41,207 nt of DNA, from the NCBI GenBank assembly GCA_035267185.1, contig DATFLY010000053.1, positions 1 through 41,207 of the forward strand, given 5' to 3'. Every line of letters begins with the position of its first letter. Position 1 is the stretch's first letter. The notes below the pieces were generated by a model that searched no databases, was not told the origin of the DNA, and worked only from the letters and a program-made list of their open reading frames with translations. Origin of the DNA: JAUIBE01 sp035267185. Its GTDB lineage: Bacteria; Pseudomonadota; Gammaproteobacteria; Xanthomonadales; SZUA-36. Below, one piece after another: positions 16,758 through 26,504 of the stretch. Position numbers and translations under genes: made by a program.

Positions 16758-17696
16758 TTAATCTCCGTTCAGCATTTCCTGGTAAAGCGGAATCATCTCG
16801 TCGGAAAGAATCAGGAACTCAGGCTTGTCCTTGTATAACGAGATTCTGCCGTCGCCATATACTTCCCAGGAATCATTGACCATCGTTGGCTGCCCCCAGT
16901 CGTGCTTCAGCCTGGCAGACAACCTCGATTCTTCAGGTTTGCCTGTCAGAACCCAGATCACCTGTAATTTTCCATCCCCGAAAACCGCCTCGAATTTTCG
17001 TTCGAATCCTGCAAAGGAATAACCAAAGCAATCGATCTGTACCTGTTGATCAGGCTTGTTGGGTAACCAGATTCGTTCATTTTCATTAACAACCATTTGC
17101 GGGCATTGCTGTTCAAATTCAGGCAGCAACGCTTCAAGGCTCGCGGAGAAATCGAGAAGGGCAGGGATTTCGGTGGTTTCATTCTGCGTGCTCGTACCAT
17201 TGCCAAGAACCGGATTGTTCCAGGCAAACAGATTGGGGTGGCGGGCATCTTCAGTCAGCCAGAGGAGCCGTGCGGTGGCTGAGTCCAGCCAGATTGTTCC
17301 TTCACGATAGTTTTCCATGCCCAGGTAGGTACCATCCGCTTCGCCAAGAGCTGAATGTGCAGAATCGGTATCAACACCATGTGCTTCCATCTGCACAAAA
17401 ACCCCGTCAGCGATGACGAAAGCGGCGGTTTCAAAACCAATCGGGGTGCCTGTATAGCGCTTGCAAAGCAGGCTGGCTTCAGAATCTTTTGCGAGGGGGT
17501 AGTGGATTGTTTCCGATTCGATCAGGGTCGTTTCACTGCAATGCTTTTCTGCAAATGACTGTAGTTCATCCAATGAGGCACCCATTTGTATTCCGGTTAT
17601 GGGTGAAACACTGTTCGCAGACACGACACCGGCAAGGCCGGAAAAAAGAAGGACGGCTCCAATCGAAGCCGTCAGGAGTCGTTCTTTACTGATCAT
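16758..17696 (-). CDS. Exported protein of two homologous halves, last gene of the efflux operon
   Basis: A 312-residue protein with a signal peptide ('LLFSGLAGVVSANS', cut near 27). Its mature part contains two related halves: about 35-160 and 180-305. Each has a pattern of hydrophobic start, 'F...C', a middle ending in a second cysteine with an aromatic ('LLCKRYTGTPIGFETAAFVIADG' against 'IDCFGYSFAGFERKFEAVFGDG'), then a value-like beta strand and 'ALGEAD' or 'KHDWGQP'. Two cysteines per half suggest one disulfide each. I do not recognise the family. ATG 17696 overlaps the stop of the permease gene (ATGA), so it is translationally coupled and probably works with the transporter in the periplasm. 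Confidence 0.8.
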   Translation of the reverse strand: MISKERLLTASIGAVLLFSGLAGVVSANSVSPITGIQMGASLDELQSFAEKHCSETTLIESETIHYPLAKDSEASLLCKRYTGTPIGFETAAFVIADGVFVQMEAHGVDTDSAHSALGEADGTYLGMENYREGTIWLDSATARLLWLTEDARHPNLFAWNNPVLGNGTSTQNETTEIPALLDFSASLEALLPEFEQQCPQMVVNENERIWLPNKPDQQVQIDCFGYSFAGFERKFEAVFGDGKLQVIWVLTGKPEESRLSARLKHDWGQPTMVNDSWEVYGDGRISLYKDKPEFLILSDEMIPLYQEMLNGD

Positions 17697-18907
17697 ATGG
17701 TTCTCGTGGCGACCGCGGGCGGTACTTTGGCAGCTCTGCGTGCCGGCCCGAGAACCGCAAGTTGACCGATCACGACAAGCACAAGCATTGCCGCCGGCAC
17801 CAGGATGATCAATGAACCCGGATCGACATCAAAAGCTTCCACGAGGGCCATGTTCAGACCAATGGCCATGGCGGCGCCAATCACAACGCCTGCAGCACTG
17901 ATCAACAGGTTCTCAAGCATAAAATACTGGGCAATGGCGCCTTTGGAAGCGCCCAGTGCACGACGTGTCCCAATCTGCTTGGTGCGTCGACTTACACTGA
18001 AGCTGGCGAGCCCCACGATGCCCAGTGAGGTGATCAGCAACAGCAGTATCACGGTGAATGTCAGCATCTTTATCATGGATGAATCGCCACGATAGGAGCG
18101 TTCGCGGGTTTCATCCATGGTCTGCATGTTGCGAACGATCCTGTCCTTGTTGCTGTTAGCAAGCATTTCTTCTACCTGGGGCATCAGCTGATCGCGCATG
18201 CCGGGCTCGGTGCGAATGATGTACCGGGTTGAACCGAACAGGGTGTGTTGTGGCACCAGCATGGTTCTTTCCACACCTGACCAGCCATTCCACGCTGCCT
18301 GCATCCGGTCAACGATGCCAATTACCGTGACGGGTTCGTCGTCGTTGATGTAAACCGTTGCGCCCAGGGCGCTGCGCCAGTCATCCGGAAACATTGCCTC
18401 AGCCATGGCTTTTGTCAGAATGGTCCGGTCCGGCCAGCTTGTGTCCGACCGCTCGCGCCAACCTACATCGGATTCGTTGAAGTTTTCTCCAGCGACCAGT
18501 TCAAGGTCGTAGGTATCCAAAGCATGCTCGTCGACAAAATAAACGGCCACACCCGTCCCTTCGATTTCGGCGCCTGGCTCCGTCTGGAGGCCCATGGACC
18601 AGCCGCCACCCAGCAAGGGGACAGAATTGCTTTGAATGGCATTCACCACGCCGGGCATGGACCTGATTGCAGCCAGGTCTTCCCGAATGGTCACTTCCTC
18701 GTTGAAGTCAGGTGCAAACGAATTGCTGGATACGAAGAATATATTGGGCTCGTCGATGCCAGTGGGTCGTTCCATGGCGGTTTTACGTTCCTGGATGATC
18801 GAAATGGCATTCACCATGATCGCCAGTGTGACCGCCATTTGCAGTGCGATCAGAATCGCGCCGGTCTTGTTACGCATCATCGCGCGCCAAATGGGTCCGA
18901 TTTGCAT
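17693..18907 (-). CDS. ABC transporter permease, MacB/FtsX type (second)
   Basis: A 404-residue permease with the MacB layout: one N-terminal helix (about 15-37), a large periplasmic domain (about 45-280) and three C-terminal helices. The FtsX-domain signature appears as 'SLGIVGLASFSVSRRTKQIGTRRALGASKGAIAQYFMLENLLIS'-like sequence near 300-345, with the conserved 'RRALGAS' coupling region. It pairs with the permease encoded just upstream (12 bases between them) to form a heterodimer powered by the ATPase at 20243. Its stop overlaps the start of the duplicated exported protein gene. Confidence 0.93.
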   Translation of the reverse strand: MQIGPIWRAMMRNKTGAILIALQMAVTLAIMVNAISIIQERKTAMERPTGIDEPNIFFVSSNSFAPDFNEEVTIREDLAAIRSMPGVVNAIQSNSVPLLGGGWSMGLQTEPGAEIEGTGVAVYFVDEHALDTYDLELVAGENFNESDVGWRERSDTSWPDRTILTKAMAEAMFPDDWRSALGATVYINDDEPVTVIGIVDRMQAAWNGWSGVERTMLVPQHTLFGSTRYIIRTEPGMRDQLMPQVEEMLANSNKDRIVRNMQTMDETRERSYRGDSSMIKMLTFTVILLLLITSLGIVGLASFSVSRRTKQIGTRRALGASKGAIAQYFMLENLLISAAGVVIGAAMAIGLNMALVEAFDVDPGSLIILVPAAMLVLVVIGQLAVLGPARRAAKVPPAVATRTI

Positions 18908-18919
18908 ATTCAGGTCTCC

Positions 18920-20233
18920 TTACTGCGTTTTCAGTTGGCTTGCCGGCATGATGCGGACGGTTTGCCAGGTCGGGTACAGGCCTGCCAGTAAAGCAGAGAG
19001 AATTGCCAGGCCAATGGCGGTCATGACCATGACCCAGTCCATGCCCACCAGGTTTTCTACAAATTCACCAAAAAGGACCTCGATTCCCTTCAGACCAAGG
19101 AGGGTCAGTCCCACACCAAGCACCCCACCGCCCAGTCCGATCATTCCCGCTTCGATCATGTGTTGTGTAAAAAGGTCTGATTTGCGGGCGCCAAGGGCAC
19201 GACGGACACTGATGTCGCCGGTCTTGCGCATGAATTTGGCCAGCAACAATCCAATGGTATTGAGGAGACAAACCACCAGGAAAAGAAGCGAAAGACCCAT
19301 CATGACCCGCGCATCTTCCTCGACGATTTCTTCATGCTCCATCCACTCCATGACATCGTCCAGCCGGTTATTAAGTGGTCTGGGGAATCGCCCGAGAGTC
19401 TTCTGTTCTTCAACATAGGCATTGAGGAACTGCATGTACTCCTGTTTTTCGGACTCGTTTCGCAGCTCCGCCCAGAACTGAATCCAGACACACTCGGAGG
19501 CCTTGAATGCTTCAAAGCCGTCGCCGTCGGAAGGCTTCCAGCAATTGGTATTGCCATTGCGTGGAAGTTCATACTCAACCGCGACGTTGAATGGAATGAA
19601 AATTTCCTCTGGCACATCAAACGGGTTGTTAGTCACATCATAGAATTTCGGCATCGGGAGCCACTCATCGAGTACGCCCACCACCCGAAAATCCATGCCA
19701 TTGAGTCGAACACTTTTGCCGACCGAGTCTTCGCCACCAAAGACCTGCTCGTTGATCTCACGGCTGAGAACGACCACCTGCTCAAGGTTTTTATCGGCAT
19801 TGTCGTCCCAGCCGCCGCCGTAGAGGAATGGTGTTTCGAACATCGGGAAAAAGTCAGCCCAGGTGTTACGGGTATCGACCATGAAGGGTCGCTCGTCCGG
19901 ATTCTCGGGTTCAAGGACAAGGCCTGACCGATTGCTGGCAACCTGTCGAAACGCTTTGCCCGCATTCATCAGCGCCATGGCGTCGGTATAGGTCACCTGA
20001 TCGGGTGGTTCGAATCCATCCTCGGGATCACTATTGGGATCCCAGTTGTCCAGCTGGACATAGAACAGCTGGTCTGACTTCTGGGGGATGGGGTTGTTGG
20101 ACATGGTGTAGTTGACGGTAATGGTCGTCATGCTTGCACCGATGCCGACGGCAATTGCCGCCACCATGAGCAGGCTCAGCAGCGGATTGCTCCTGATGCT
20201 CAACCAGCCGAGTTTGAGGTAATAGCGAAACAT
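18920..20233 (-). CDS. ABC transporter permease, MacB/FtsX type (first)
   Basis: A 437-residue permease, first of the pair. One N-terminal helix (about 17-38, 'LLMVAAIAVGIGASMTTITV'), a long periplasmic domain to about residue 310, then three helices with 'KTGDISVRRALGARKSDLFTQHM', the FtsX-type coupling region. The periplasmic domain holds an extra 'WIQFWAELRNESEKQEYMQFL' helical stretch. It starts 9 bases after the ATPase stop, so ATPase and permeases are one unit. MacB-like systems do not move solutes through the membrane bilayer in the usual way but drive export from the periplasm or lipoprotein/peptide handling. Confidence 0.93.
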   Translation of the reverse strand: MFRYYLKLGWLSIRSNPLLSLLMVAAIAVGIGASMTTITVNYTMSNNPIPQKSDQLFYVQLDNWDPNSDPEDGFEPPDQVTYTDAMALMNAGKAFRQVASNRSGLVLEPENPDERPFMVDTRNTWADFFPMFETPFLYGGGWDDNADKNLEQVVVLSREINEQVFGGEDSVGKSVRLNGMDFRVVGVLDEWLPMPKFYDVTNNPFDVPEEIFIPFNVAVEYELPRNGNTNCWKPSDGDGFEAFKASECVWIQFWAELRNESEKQEYMQFLNAYVEEQKTLGRFPRPLNNRLDDVMEWMEHEEIVEEDARVMMGLSLLFLVVCLLNTIGLLLAKFMRKTGDISVRRALGARKSDLFTQHMIEAGMIGLGGGVLGVGLTLLGLKGIEVLFGEFVENLVGMDWVMVMTAIGLAILSALLAGLYPTWQTVRIMPASQLKTQ

Positions 20234-20242
20234 GGGTTTGTC

Positions 20243-20944
20243 CTATGCGGTGGCGACTTCGGCAAGTTGTGGGTTGGCACTGGAGTCACTGACCCGGCCG
20301 TCACGAATATGAACGTTTCGGTTTGCCATGGATGCGAGGTTATCGTCATGAGTCACCATGATGATGGTGGTTCCTGACATGTTGATGGAATTGATCAGTT
20401 CCATGATGCTCATTGCCATCTTCGAATCCAGGTTACCGGTTGGTTCATCCGCAAGCAGGAAACGTGGATTGCCCGCAAGAGCCCGGGCAATGGCCACGCG
20501 TTGCTGCTGTCCGCCTGATAATTGAGATGGCAGGTGCTTCATACGAGAGGTGAGACCCACGGTTTCCAGGGTGCTTTCGATTCTGCGTTTACGCTCGGCA
20601 CCATTGAAACCACGGTATCGCAGCGGTACATCGACATTGTCGTAAATATTCAGGTCAGGGATCAGGTTAAAACCCTGGAAGACAAATCCGATTTTTTCAT
20701 TTCGGACCCTTGAGGTCTCAGCGTCTGAAAGCGAGGAGACATCCTTGCCATCAAGCAGGTATCGACCACCAGTGAATCGCTCGAGCAAACCGGCAATGTT
20801 GAGAAAGGTCGTCTTACCTGACCCTGAAGGGCCGGTGACTGCAACAAACTCTCCTTCTTCGACATCCAGAGTGAATTCCCGGAGGGCATGGGTTTCCACC
20901 GAGTCGGTGCGATAAACCATTGAAATATTCTCGAAGCGAAGCAT
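20243..20944 (-). CDS. ABC transporter ATP-binding protein (MacB/LolD type)
   Basis: A 233-residue ATPase of the MacB/LolD group. Walker A 'GPSGSGKTT' at 38-46, Q-loop 'FVFQGFNLIPDLNIYDNV' at about 87-104, signature 'LSGGQQQRVAIARAL' at 142-156, Walker B 'RFLLADEPTGNLDS' at 161-174, and the switch histidine H199 in 'MVTHD'. The 'GFNL....Y.NV..PL.Y.G' stretch is typical of this group. It powers the two FtsX-type permeases downstream. It lies 70 bases after the adaptor gene, a gap that is AT-rich and could hold a secondary promoter. Confidence 0.96.
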   Translation of the reverse strand: MLRFENISMVYRTDSVETHALREFTLDVEEGEFVAVTGPSGSGKTTFLNIAGLLERFTGGRYLLDGKDVSSLSDAETSRVRNEKIGFVFQGFNLIPDLNIYDNVDVPLRYRGFNGAERKRRIESTLETVGLTSRMKHLPSQLSGGQQQRVAIARALAGNPRFLLADEPTGNLDSKMAMSIMELINSINMSGTTIIMVTHDDNLASMANRNVHIRDGRVSDSSANPQLAEVATA

Positions 20945-21014
20945 GAATGTTCTCCTTGATGCCAGTTATTTATATTTGAAACAGATAGTTAAGTAAGGTT
21001 TATTGATAAACAGG

Positions 21015-22292
21015 TTAATCCGTGACCAAAACGGTATCCGCCCCGCGAAATGCGTCGATGCTTGAAATCACCACGCTTTCACCAGCGTTCAGTCCGTTCG
21101 CCACCTCCACCGCAGAAAGGCTGCGAGCGCCAATCTCGATGGATCTTCGTTTTGCAATCCCATCCTCTCCCAGGACGTATGCCACTCTGCCGCCACCGGA
21201 ATCCAGAAATTGTCCACGCGGAAGCGTCAAAACCTGTTGCTTTTCTTCCATCAGGACGCGAGTGGTCAACCGCTGGTTCTGGCGTAATCCCGGTGGCATT
21301 TCACCTGAAAAGCGAATTCGTGTTGTGACCTGGTTCTGGATGATTTCGGGGGAAACGGATACAAGGGTTGCGGAGTAGGGCTGGTTGCCCACCAGCACCT
21401 CGGCTGCCATGCCAAGCCCAAGGTCGTCGGCATAGCTCTCGGGTACCTGGGCTTCGACTTCGAATGCAGTCAGGTCCACGACCGCCATGACCGCCTGGTT
21501 TGATGCCACCTTGGCCTTCTGATCTACCAGAAGGTTGCCGACAATGCCGTTGACCGGTGAGCGCATATTGAGATCGTCAACCTGCCTTTGCATGTCATTG
21601 AACAGGATCTGCTGGCGATTCAGTTCGAGTTCGCGGGTCTGTAACTCAAAACTGAGCCTTTCTTCGTCCAGTTTTGCGTCTGCAACTGCGTGCTCATGTG
21701 CAAGCCGGCCATTTTCCAGTTCGTCCTTGGTCTTTTCGTAATCAATTTCAGATATGGCTTCAATTTCGTAGGCTGATTCAGCACGTCGTCTTTCACGTTC
21801 TGCCGCGATCAGCGCAACCTTGGCAAGATCAATGTTCTTCTGGTTATCGAGCACCTTCTGGCGCGCCTCGATTCTTTGTCGATCAAGTTCCACCCTGAGG
21901 CTGTCGAGTGTTGCCTGTTCACGCTGAAGGCGATTTTGAAGCTCGGGGCTGTCCAGGATGGCAAGCACCTGGCCTTCGCTGACCTCGCTGCCAGCTTCAA
22001 CCTGTAAAGTGATGGTGCCTTCTGCAGGGGCAAAAAGGGTCGGGCTGACTGCGGCAACCACGCGGCCCTGAACGGATACGTCACGCACCAGGTCACCCAA
22101 TTCCACGGTTGCTATTCGCAGGCGATCCAGCGGCACGGTCACGCTGGAACCTGCCCAACGTTGCACTGCGGGTACGGCCCAGAATGAAACCAGCACCAGT
22201 GCGACCGCCATACCAGCGATGACCAACCACCGGGTGCGATTGGGTCCTTTTTCAATCACAACATCCTGCTGGGATGTATCTGCAATTTTCAT
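21015..22292 (-). CDS. Periplasmic adaptor (HlyD/RND membrane-fusion type) of the efflux system
   Basis: A 425-residue membrane-fusion protein, first gene of the efflux operon. A single membrane anchor at about 25-45 ('WLVIAGMAVALVLVSFWAVP'), a lipoyl half-motif ('GTITLQVEAGSEVSEGQVLAILDSPEL' region near 93-115), a long coiled-coil hairpin (about 115-240, rich in E, R, Q, L), the second lipoyl half ('MRSPVNGIVGNLLVD'), and beta-barrel and proximal domains to the end. It would bridge the MacB-like permeases to an outer-membrane channel that is not encoded in the window. No regulator gene is next to it. Confidence 0.93.
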   Translation of the reverse strand: MKIADTSQQDVVIEKGPNRTRWLVIAGMAVALVLVSFWAVPAVQRWAGSSVTVPLDRLRIATVELGDLVRDVSVQGRVVAAVSPTLFAPAEGTITLQVEAGSEVSEGQVLAILDSPELQNRLQREQATLDSLRVELDRQRIEARQKVLDNQKNIDLAKVALIAAERERRRAESAYEIEAISEIDYEKTKDELENGRLAHEHAVADAKLDEERLSFELQTRELELNRQQILFNDMQRQVDDLNMRSPVNGIVGNLLVDQKAKVASNQAVMAVVDLTAFEVEAQVPESYADDLGLGMAAEVLVGNQPYSATLVSVSPEIIQNQVTTRIRFSGEMPPGLRQNQRLTTRVLMEEKQQVLTLPRGQFLDSGGGRVAYVLGEDGIAKRRSIEIGARSLSAVEVANGLNAGESVVISSIDAFRGADTVLVTD

Positions 22293-22466
22293 GGATTCTT
22301 CTCCCTCTTCAACTCTAGGACGCAGACACAGCGAAATTAGTTACGGCACATATGGTTTTAGATGCTTGTGAACAGAAAAAGGCTTAAGTGTCGCCTTGAA
22401 AAAGTTGGTCGACGATCGCTGCATTCGCGTTAAAATATCGGCTGATCAATCAGATTAGTCCCCACC

Positions 22467-22907
22467 ATGAATGACAAAACTCTCGTTAAGACCCACAAGT
22501 CATTTGGCTTCGTTGATTTTCTCTGGCGATGGCTGCTGGCCCTGTTGCTGGTTTTTCTGAGCTACAACCCGAGCGGGTGGTCGTGGTTTCATTGGGCGCG
22601 ATTGGCATTCAATGGAGAGGGTCTCGGCCCGATTCATTACTTTACTGGTGTGATTCTTGTGGCAGGCTGGACCATGCTGATAATCGCGACTCAGCGGAGT
22701 CTCGGCATGCTCGGCAGCATCATCGGGGCGGCCCTGATCGTTACAGGTCTATGGTTACTGGTTGATATTGGCGTATTGAGTGCAGGTTCAATGAGCGCCA
22801 TTTCCTGGCTGGCCCTGTTTGCTTTGGCGACACTCCTGGCGGTTGGCCTGAGCTGGTCACATGTCTGGAGGAGATTGAGCGGGCAGCTTGAGGTCGATGA
22901 TGATTAA
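22467..22907 (+). CDS. DUF6524-like small membrane protein
   Basis: A 146-residue inner-membrane protein with four hydrophobic segments (about 18-38, 58-78, 83-106, 112-133). The N-terminal 'FLWRWLLALLLVFLSYNPSGWSWFHWA' block is the recognisable part and fits what I recall of the DUF6524 family; function unknown. It diverges from the efflux operon across a 174-base gap and converges on ppc, with a terminator-like inverted repeat in between. Confidence 0.75.
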   Translation: MNDKTLVKTHKSFGFVDFLWRWLLALLLVFLSYNPSGWSWFHWARLAFNGEGLGPIHYFTGVILVAGWTMLIIATQRSLGMLGSIIGAALIVTGLWLLVDIGVLSAGSMSAISWLALFALATLLAVGLSWSHVWRRLSGQLEVDDD

Positions 22908-22914
22908 CCTGGAC

Positions 22915-22968
22915 ATTGCACCAGGGATTCGCTGGTTTTTACCGCTGTCAGGTCCGCCCTGGTGCAAT
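22915..22968. terminator. Inverted repeat between convergent genes, likely bidirectional terminator
   Basis: A perfect 12-bp inverted repeat, attgcaccaggg at 22915-22926 and ccctggtgcaat at 22957-22968, encloses a 30-base loop. It sits between the ends of the DUF6524-like gene and ppc. The long loop and lack of a T-tract make it an imperfect terminator, but position and symmetry fit. Confidence 0.5.
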
Positions 22969-22975
22969 ATTCAGG

Positions 22976-25705
22976 CTAACCTGTATTTTGTATTCCCAGG
23001 GCGATGCCTTTAACGGTTGCTTTTAACGCATTCAATTGCGATTCGTTCTCACGACCTCCCGCGCGCCAGCGATGCAGGAGATCAATCTGCAACAGGTGAA
23101 TGGGATCCACATAAGGATTTCGCAGGCGAATGTTTCTCTGCAACACCCGTTGATCATCCAGAAGTGAGTTGACTCGCTTGAGCTCGAGTATCGAGCGAGT
23201 CGCCAGCTCAAACTCCTCCCTGATCAGATCAAAATAGTGCCTTTGTCCCGGCTCCGCCAGGTTGGCATAACGCTGTCCCAGTTCCAGTTCTGATTTAGCC
23301 AGGACCATCTCCACGTCGTTGATCATTGCCCGAAAGAAAACCTGCTCATCCAGCAACTGCCTGAGTCGTTCGATACCGAATTCACCAATGGCGGCATTGA
23401 TTGCTGTTCCAAAACCGTAAACACCCGGAAAACCCATCCGGGTTTGTGCCCATGAAAATACCCAGGGTATGGCTCGCAGGTTTTCAATTCCCTGTCCTGA
23501 CCGTCTCGAAGCCGGTCGTGAACCAATATTCAACCGCTCAATAACATCAAGGGGCGTTGCGGCCCGAAAATAAACAGGAAATCCCGGGTCGCCATAAACC
23601 AGATCCTTGAACGTCTTGCGGGAAAGGGTTGCCATATTGGAGAGAATGAGACTCTCTTCTTCATTGAACGCCCTGGTATTGCTGCCAAGGCTGTGTGAAA
23701 TCGTGGCGCCGGTGACCAGCTCAAGGTTTCTGAGCGCCAGGAATCGCACCCCGTATTTTTGATTAATGACCTCTCCCTGTTCTGTCATTCTAAGGTAGCC
23801 GCCCACCGTTCCGGGTGGGGCACCCAGTATTCCGTTGACCAGGTTGCCGCCGCCGCGGCTAACCGTTCCCCCTCGACCGTGGAAAAACCTGATCGAAACA
23901 TCCAGTGACTCACCCGCCCTGACCAGTTCACGTTGCGCCTGGTAAAGCGCCCACCTGGAAGAAACAATGCCACTGTCCTTGCTGCTGTCAGAATAGCCAA
24001 CCATGATCGTCTGACGGTTCTGCAGCTTGCGCAGGTGTTCCTGGTAAATCCCATACTTTAGTAGATCCCCAAGTATCGCCGGGCCAGCATCAAGATCCTG
24101 CACCGTCTCCAGCAATGGTGTGACTTCCAGTGGCAGGGTTGAATCATTCGCACCATTCGCCATTTCGTTCAGCGCCAGAACAGTCAGCACATCGTCGGCG
24201 CCCTGCGCCATACTGATAATGAACATGCCAATCGCCGCAGGGCCAAAAGTATTGCGAGCCGATGAAATCGCCCTGAATACATCAAGGGTTTCGGATGCCT
24301 CTTCAGAAAGCTGATCAGTGTCTGGTACTTGCGGCCAGTTGGCTTCTGCAAGATGTTTAGCGAGTCGGTCTGCCCGACGCCTGGCATCGAAAGACTCCCA
24401 GTTTTTCTCTCCCAGTAGTTCACCTGTGACGCGACGATGGAGCAGGGCGTCTTGCCGAACATCAAGCGTTGCAAGGTGAAAACCGAATGTCCGGATCCGG
24501 CACATCAGGCGATCCACACCAAACTGACCTGCATGTCGGCCTTTGTTGGCCAACAGGCTTTGACTGATCTGCGCAACGTCCCCGGTAAATTCCGTTGTTG
24601 TTTCGTAAGCTGCGTTTTCGCCCGCCAGTGTTGCCTTCAGTCTGGCCTGAACTAAAAGCAACAAACACCGGTATGGCATATCTGCATAGCGCTCTGGCAG
24701 CTCCCGGTCGACATGGGGTAACAATTTCCGGTAACGGGTAACCTGGTCCAGAACTTCAGTGGAAACACTGATCTCGGACAATGACTGGCTAAGGTAACGG
24801 GCCAGTCGACCCACTTCCCTGACATAGCGTCCAATGATCACCTTTCGCTGCTGACCCAGTGTGTCGAGTATGGTCCTGGAAGTGACATTGGGATTTCCAT
24901 CCATGTCACCCCCGACCCAGGATCCGCAGCGAAGGATTGGGTCAGGTGAAACCGAGCCCTGGTCATGACCCAGGTGACGCTGACTGGCTTTTTCAAGCAC
25001 GTCGTAGAAAGCAGGCACCACCCGGTACAGAATTTCGGTCAGGTAGAAGAGGATGTTGTCGAATTCGTCAGCGACGGTGGGTTTGGAATGCGGCTCAAGC
25101 CTGGTCTGCCATGCCGAGGTGATGGCTGCACGTATTCGTTGAATGGCCAGTTGCTCTTCCCGGGGGGTCAATTCCGGATTAAGACGTTCCACCAGTCGCA
25201 GGACAATGTCGTATTCCTTTTCGAGAATGGTGCGCCTGGTGGCCTCGGTCGGGTGCGCGGTGAATATCGGCAGAATTTCAGTCTGGTTGATGGCCTCGGA
25301 AATTTTATCGGCATTGAAGCCATCCGACCTGAGTTGCCGGAACACATCTTCCAGGCTGCCACTCTGTGGTTCCGCCTCGGCGCGTTGATAGACACGGCGT
25401 CGGCGAATTCGATGGACTTTTTCAGCCAGGTTGACTGCCCGCAGGTATGTGGAAAAAGCATGAATCAGGCGGTGTACCTGGTCATCGTCAAGCCCACCCA
25501 GCAATTCCTCCAGTTCTGAGGATTCGGAGTTTGCTGATTCCCTGTTTCGAATGGATGCCTTGCGAACCTGTTCGACCAGTTCCAGTAACGAAACGCCATG
25601 CTGATCAACCAGCATTTCTCCAACCAGTGAACCAAGCAAGCTGACGTCTTCACGCAGTGGCTGGTCCTTTTCCGGCAGTTCAATTTTCCTGATTTCAGAA
25701 TCCAT
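22976..25705 (-). CDS. ppc: Phosphoenolpyruvate carboxylase
   Basis: A 909-residue cytoplasmic enzyme that adds bicarbonate to phosphoenolpyruvate to give oxaloacetate, refilling the citric acid cycle. Visible motifs are the catalytic 'FTAHPTEATRRTI' with H151, 'GGDMDGNPNVT', 'VGYSDSSKDSGIVSSRWALYQAQ' and the PEP-binding 'FFHGRGGTVSRGGG'; the chain ends in the family's conserved 'NTG'. Length is normal (E. coli 883). The ATG start at 25705 is the first of the frame. It is a single gene flanked by a convergent membrane protein and a divergent hydroxylase. Confidence 0.98.
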   Translation of the reverse strand: MDSEIRKIELPEKDQPLREDVSLLGSLVGEMLVDQHGVSLLELVEQVRKASIRNRESANSESSELEELLGGLDDDQVHRLIHAFSTYLRAVNLAEKVHRIRRRRVYQRAEAEPQSGSLEDVFRQLRSDGFNADKISEAINQTEILPIFTAHPTEATRRTILEKEYDIVLRLVERLNPELTPREEQLAIQRIRAAITSAWQTRLEPHSKPTVADEFDNILFYLTEILYRVVPAFYDVLEKASQRHLGHDQGSVSPDPILRCGSWVGGDMDGNPNVTSRTILDTLGQQRKVIIGRYVREVGRLARYLSQSLSEISVSTEVLDQVTRYRKLLPHVDRELPERYADMPYRCLLLLVQARLKATLAGENAAYETTTEFTGDVAQISQSLLANKGRHAGQFGVDRLMCRIRTFGFHLATLDVRQDALLHRRVTGELLGEKNWESFDARRRADRLAKHLAEANWPQVPDTDQLSEEASETLDVFRAISSARNTFGPAAIGMFIISMAQGADDVLTVLALNEMANGANDSTLPLEVTPLLETVQDLDAGPAILGDLLKYGIYQEHLRKLQNRQTIMVGYSDSSKDSGIVSSRWALYQAQRELVRAGESLDVSIRFFHGRGGTVSRGGGNLVNGILGAPPGTVGGYLRMTEQGEVINQKYGVRFLALRNLELVTGATISHSLGSNTRAFNEEESLILSNMATLSRKTFKDLVYGDPGFPVYFRAATPLDVIERLNIGSRPASRRSGQGIENLRAIPWVFSWAQTRMGFPGVYGFGTAINAAIGEFGIERLRQLLDEQVFFRAMINDVEMVLAKSELELGQRYANLAEPGQRHYFDLIREEFELATRSILELKRVNSLLDDQRVLQRNIRLRNPYVDPIHLLQIDLLHRWRAGGRENESQLNALKATVKGIALGIQNTG

Positions 25706-25831
25706 TGGGCTAGGTTACATCAATCGATACTGTGTGCGAGGTTGGGCGACAATTGACCTGGCTCACTGGTTCGTTGGTGGGCTTGCGTTTAGAATTGCCC
25801 GGATACCAGTCACGCAGAACAGGACACCACG

Positions 25832-26494
25832 ATGTTTCTCCAGGTCCCCGAATTATTGACGCCGCAAGAGGTCGCCCGACTGCGCCAGATTGCCAGCCAG
25901 GCCAAGTTTCTGGATGGACGTATGTCCAACCCTGGAAACAAGACCAAGGATAACCTGCAGGTCGACCTGAACCATCCCGGATACCAGGAATCATCCCAGA
26001 TCATGTCCAATGCCCTGCAAAGAAACCAGACGGTGGCTGATTTTGCACTTCCCAGGGTTCTCGCACCACCGTTGCTTTGTAAATATGATCCCAAAATGAA
26101 GTATGGCGCGCATGCTGACACCGCTTATATCACCACTCCGGGCGGAAGAATGCGCACCGATGTTTCCTGCACCATTTTTATTGCTGAGCCGGACAGCTAT
26201 GAAGGTGGCGAGTTACAGATTTACCTGGGAACCGAGGTTCTCAAGGTCAAGTTTCCTGCGGGTCATGCCATTATCTACCCCTCACACACATTGCACGAGG
26301 TTTTGACTGTGACTTCCGGGCAACGCCTGGTCGGTATTACCTTTATAGAAAGCCTGGTTCCCAATACTGAACATCGGGAAATGATTTTTGAGCTGAATGA
26401 AGTGGCCGCACTTGAAGGCTACAACATGAAGATGGAGAATCGAGTCCGCCTCGATACAGTCAAGAGTAACCTGATTCGAATGTGGTCAACCTGA
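25832..26494 (+). CDS. PKHD-type Fe(II)/2-oxoglutarate hydroxylase (YbiX/PiuC-like)
   Basis: A 220-residue dioxygenase of the prolyl-4-hydroxylase-like PKHD group. The iron ligands are H94 and D96 in 'YGAHADTAYI' and H155 in 'SHTLHEVL'; R165 in 'SGQRLVGIT' should bind 2-oxoglutarate. 'DVSCTIFIAEPDSYEGGELQIYLG' and 'FPAGHAIIYPS' are hallmark strands. The family is often found near iron-uptake receptors, but none is seen here, so the substrate is open. It converges on the sulfotransferase-like gene, 10 bases away. Confidence 0.92.
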   Translation: MFLQVPELLTPQEVARLRQIASQAKFLDGRMSNPGNKTKDNLQVDLNHPGYQESSQIMSNALQRNQTVADFALPRVLAPPLLCKYDPKMKYGAHADTAYITTPGGRMRTDVSCTIFIAEPDSYEGGELQIYLGTEVLKVKFPAGHAIIYPSHTLHEVLTVTSGQRLVGITFIESLVPNTEHREMIFELNEVAALEGYNMKMENRVRLDTVKSNLIRMWST

Positions 26495-26504
26495 CCACGA
26501 TTAA

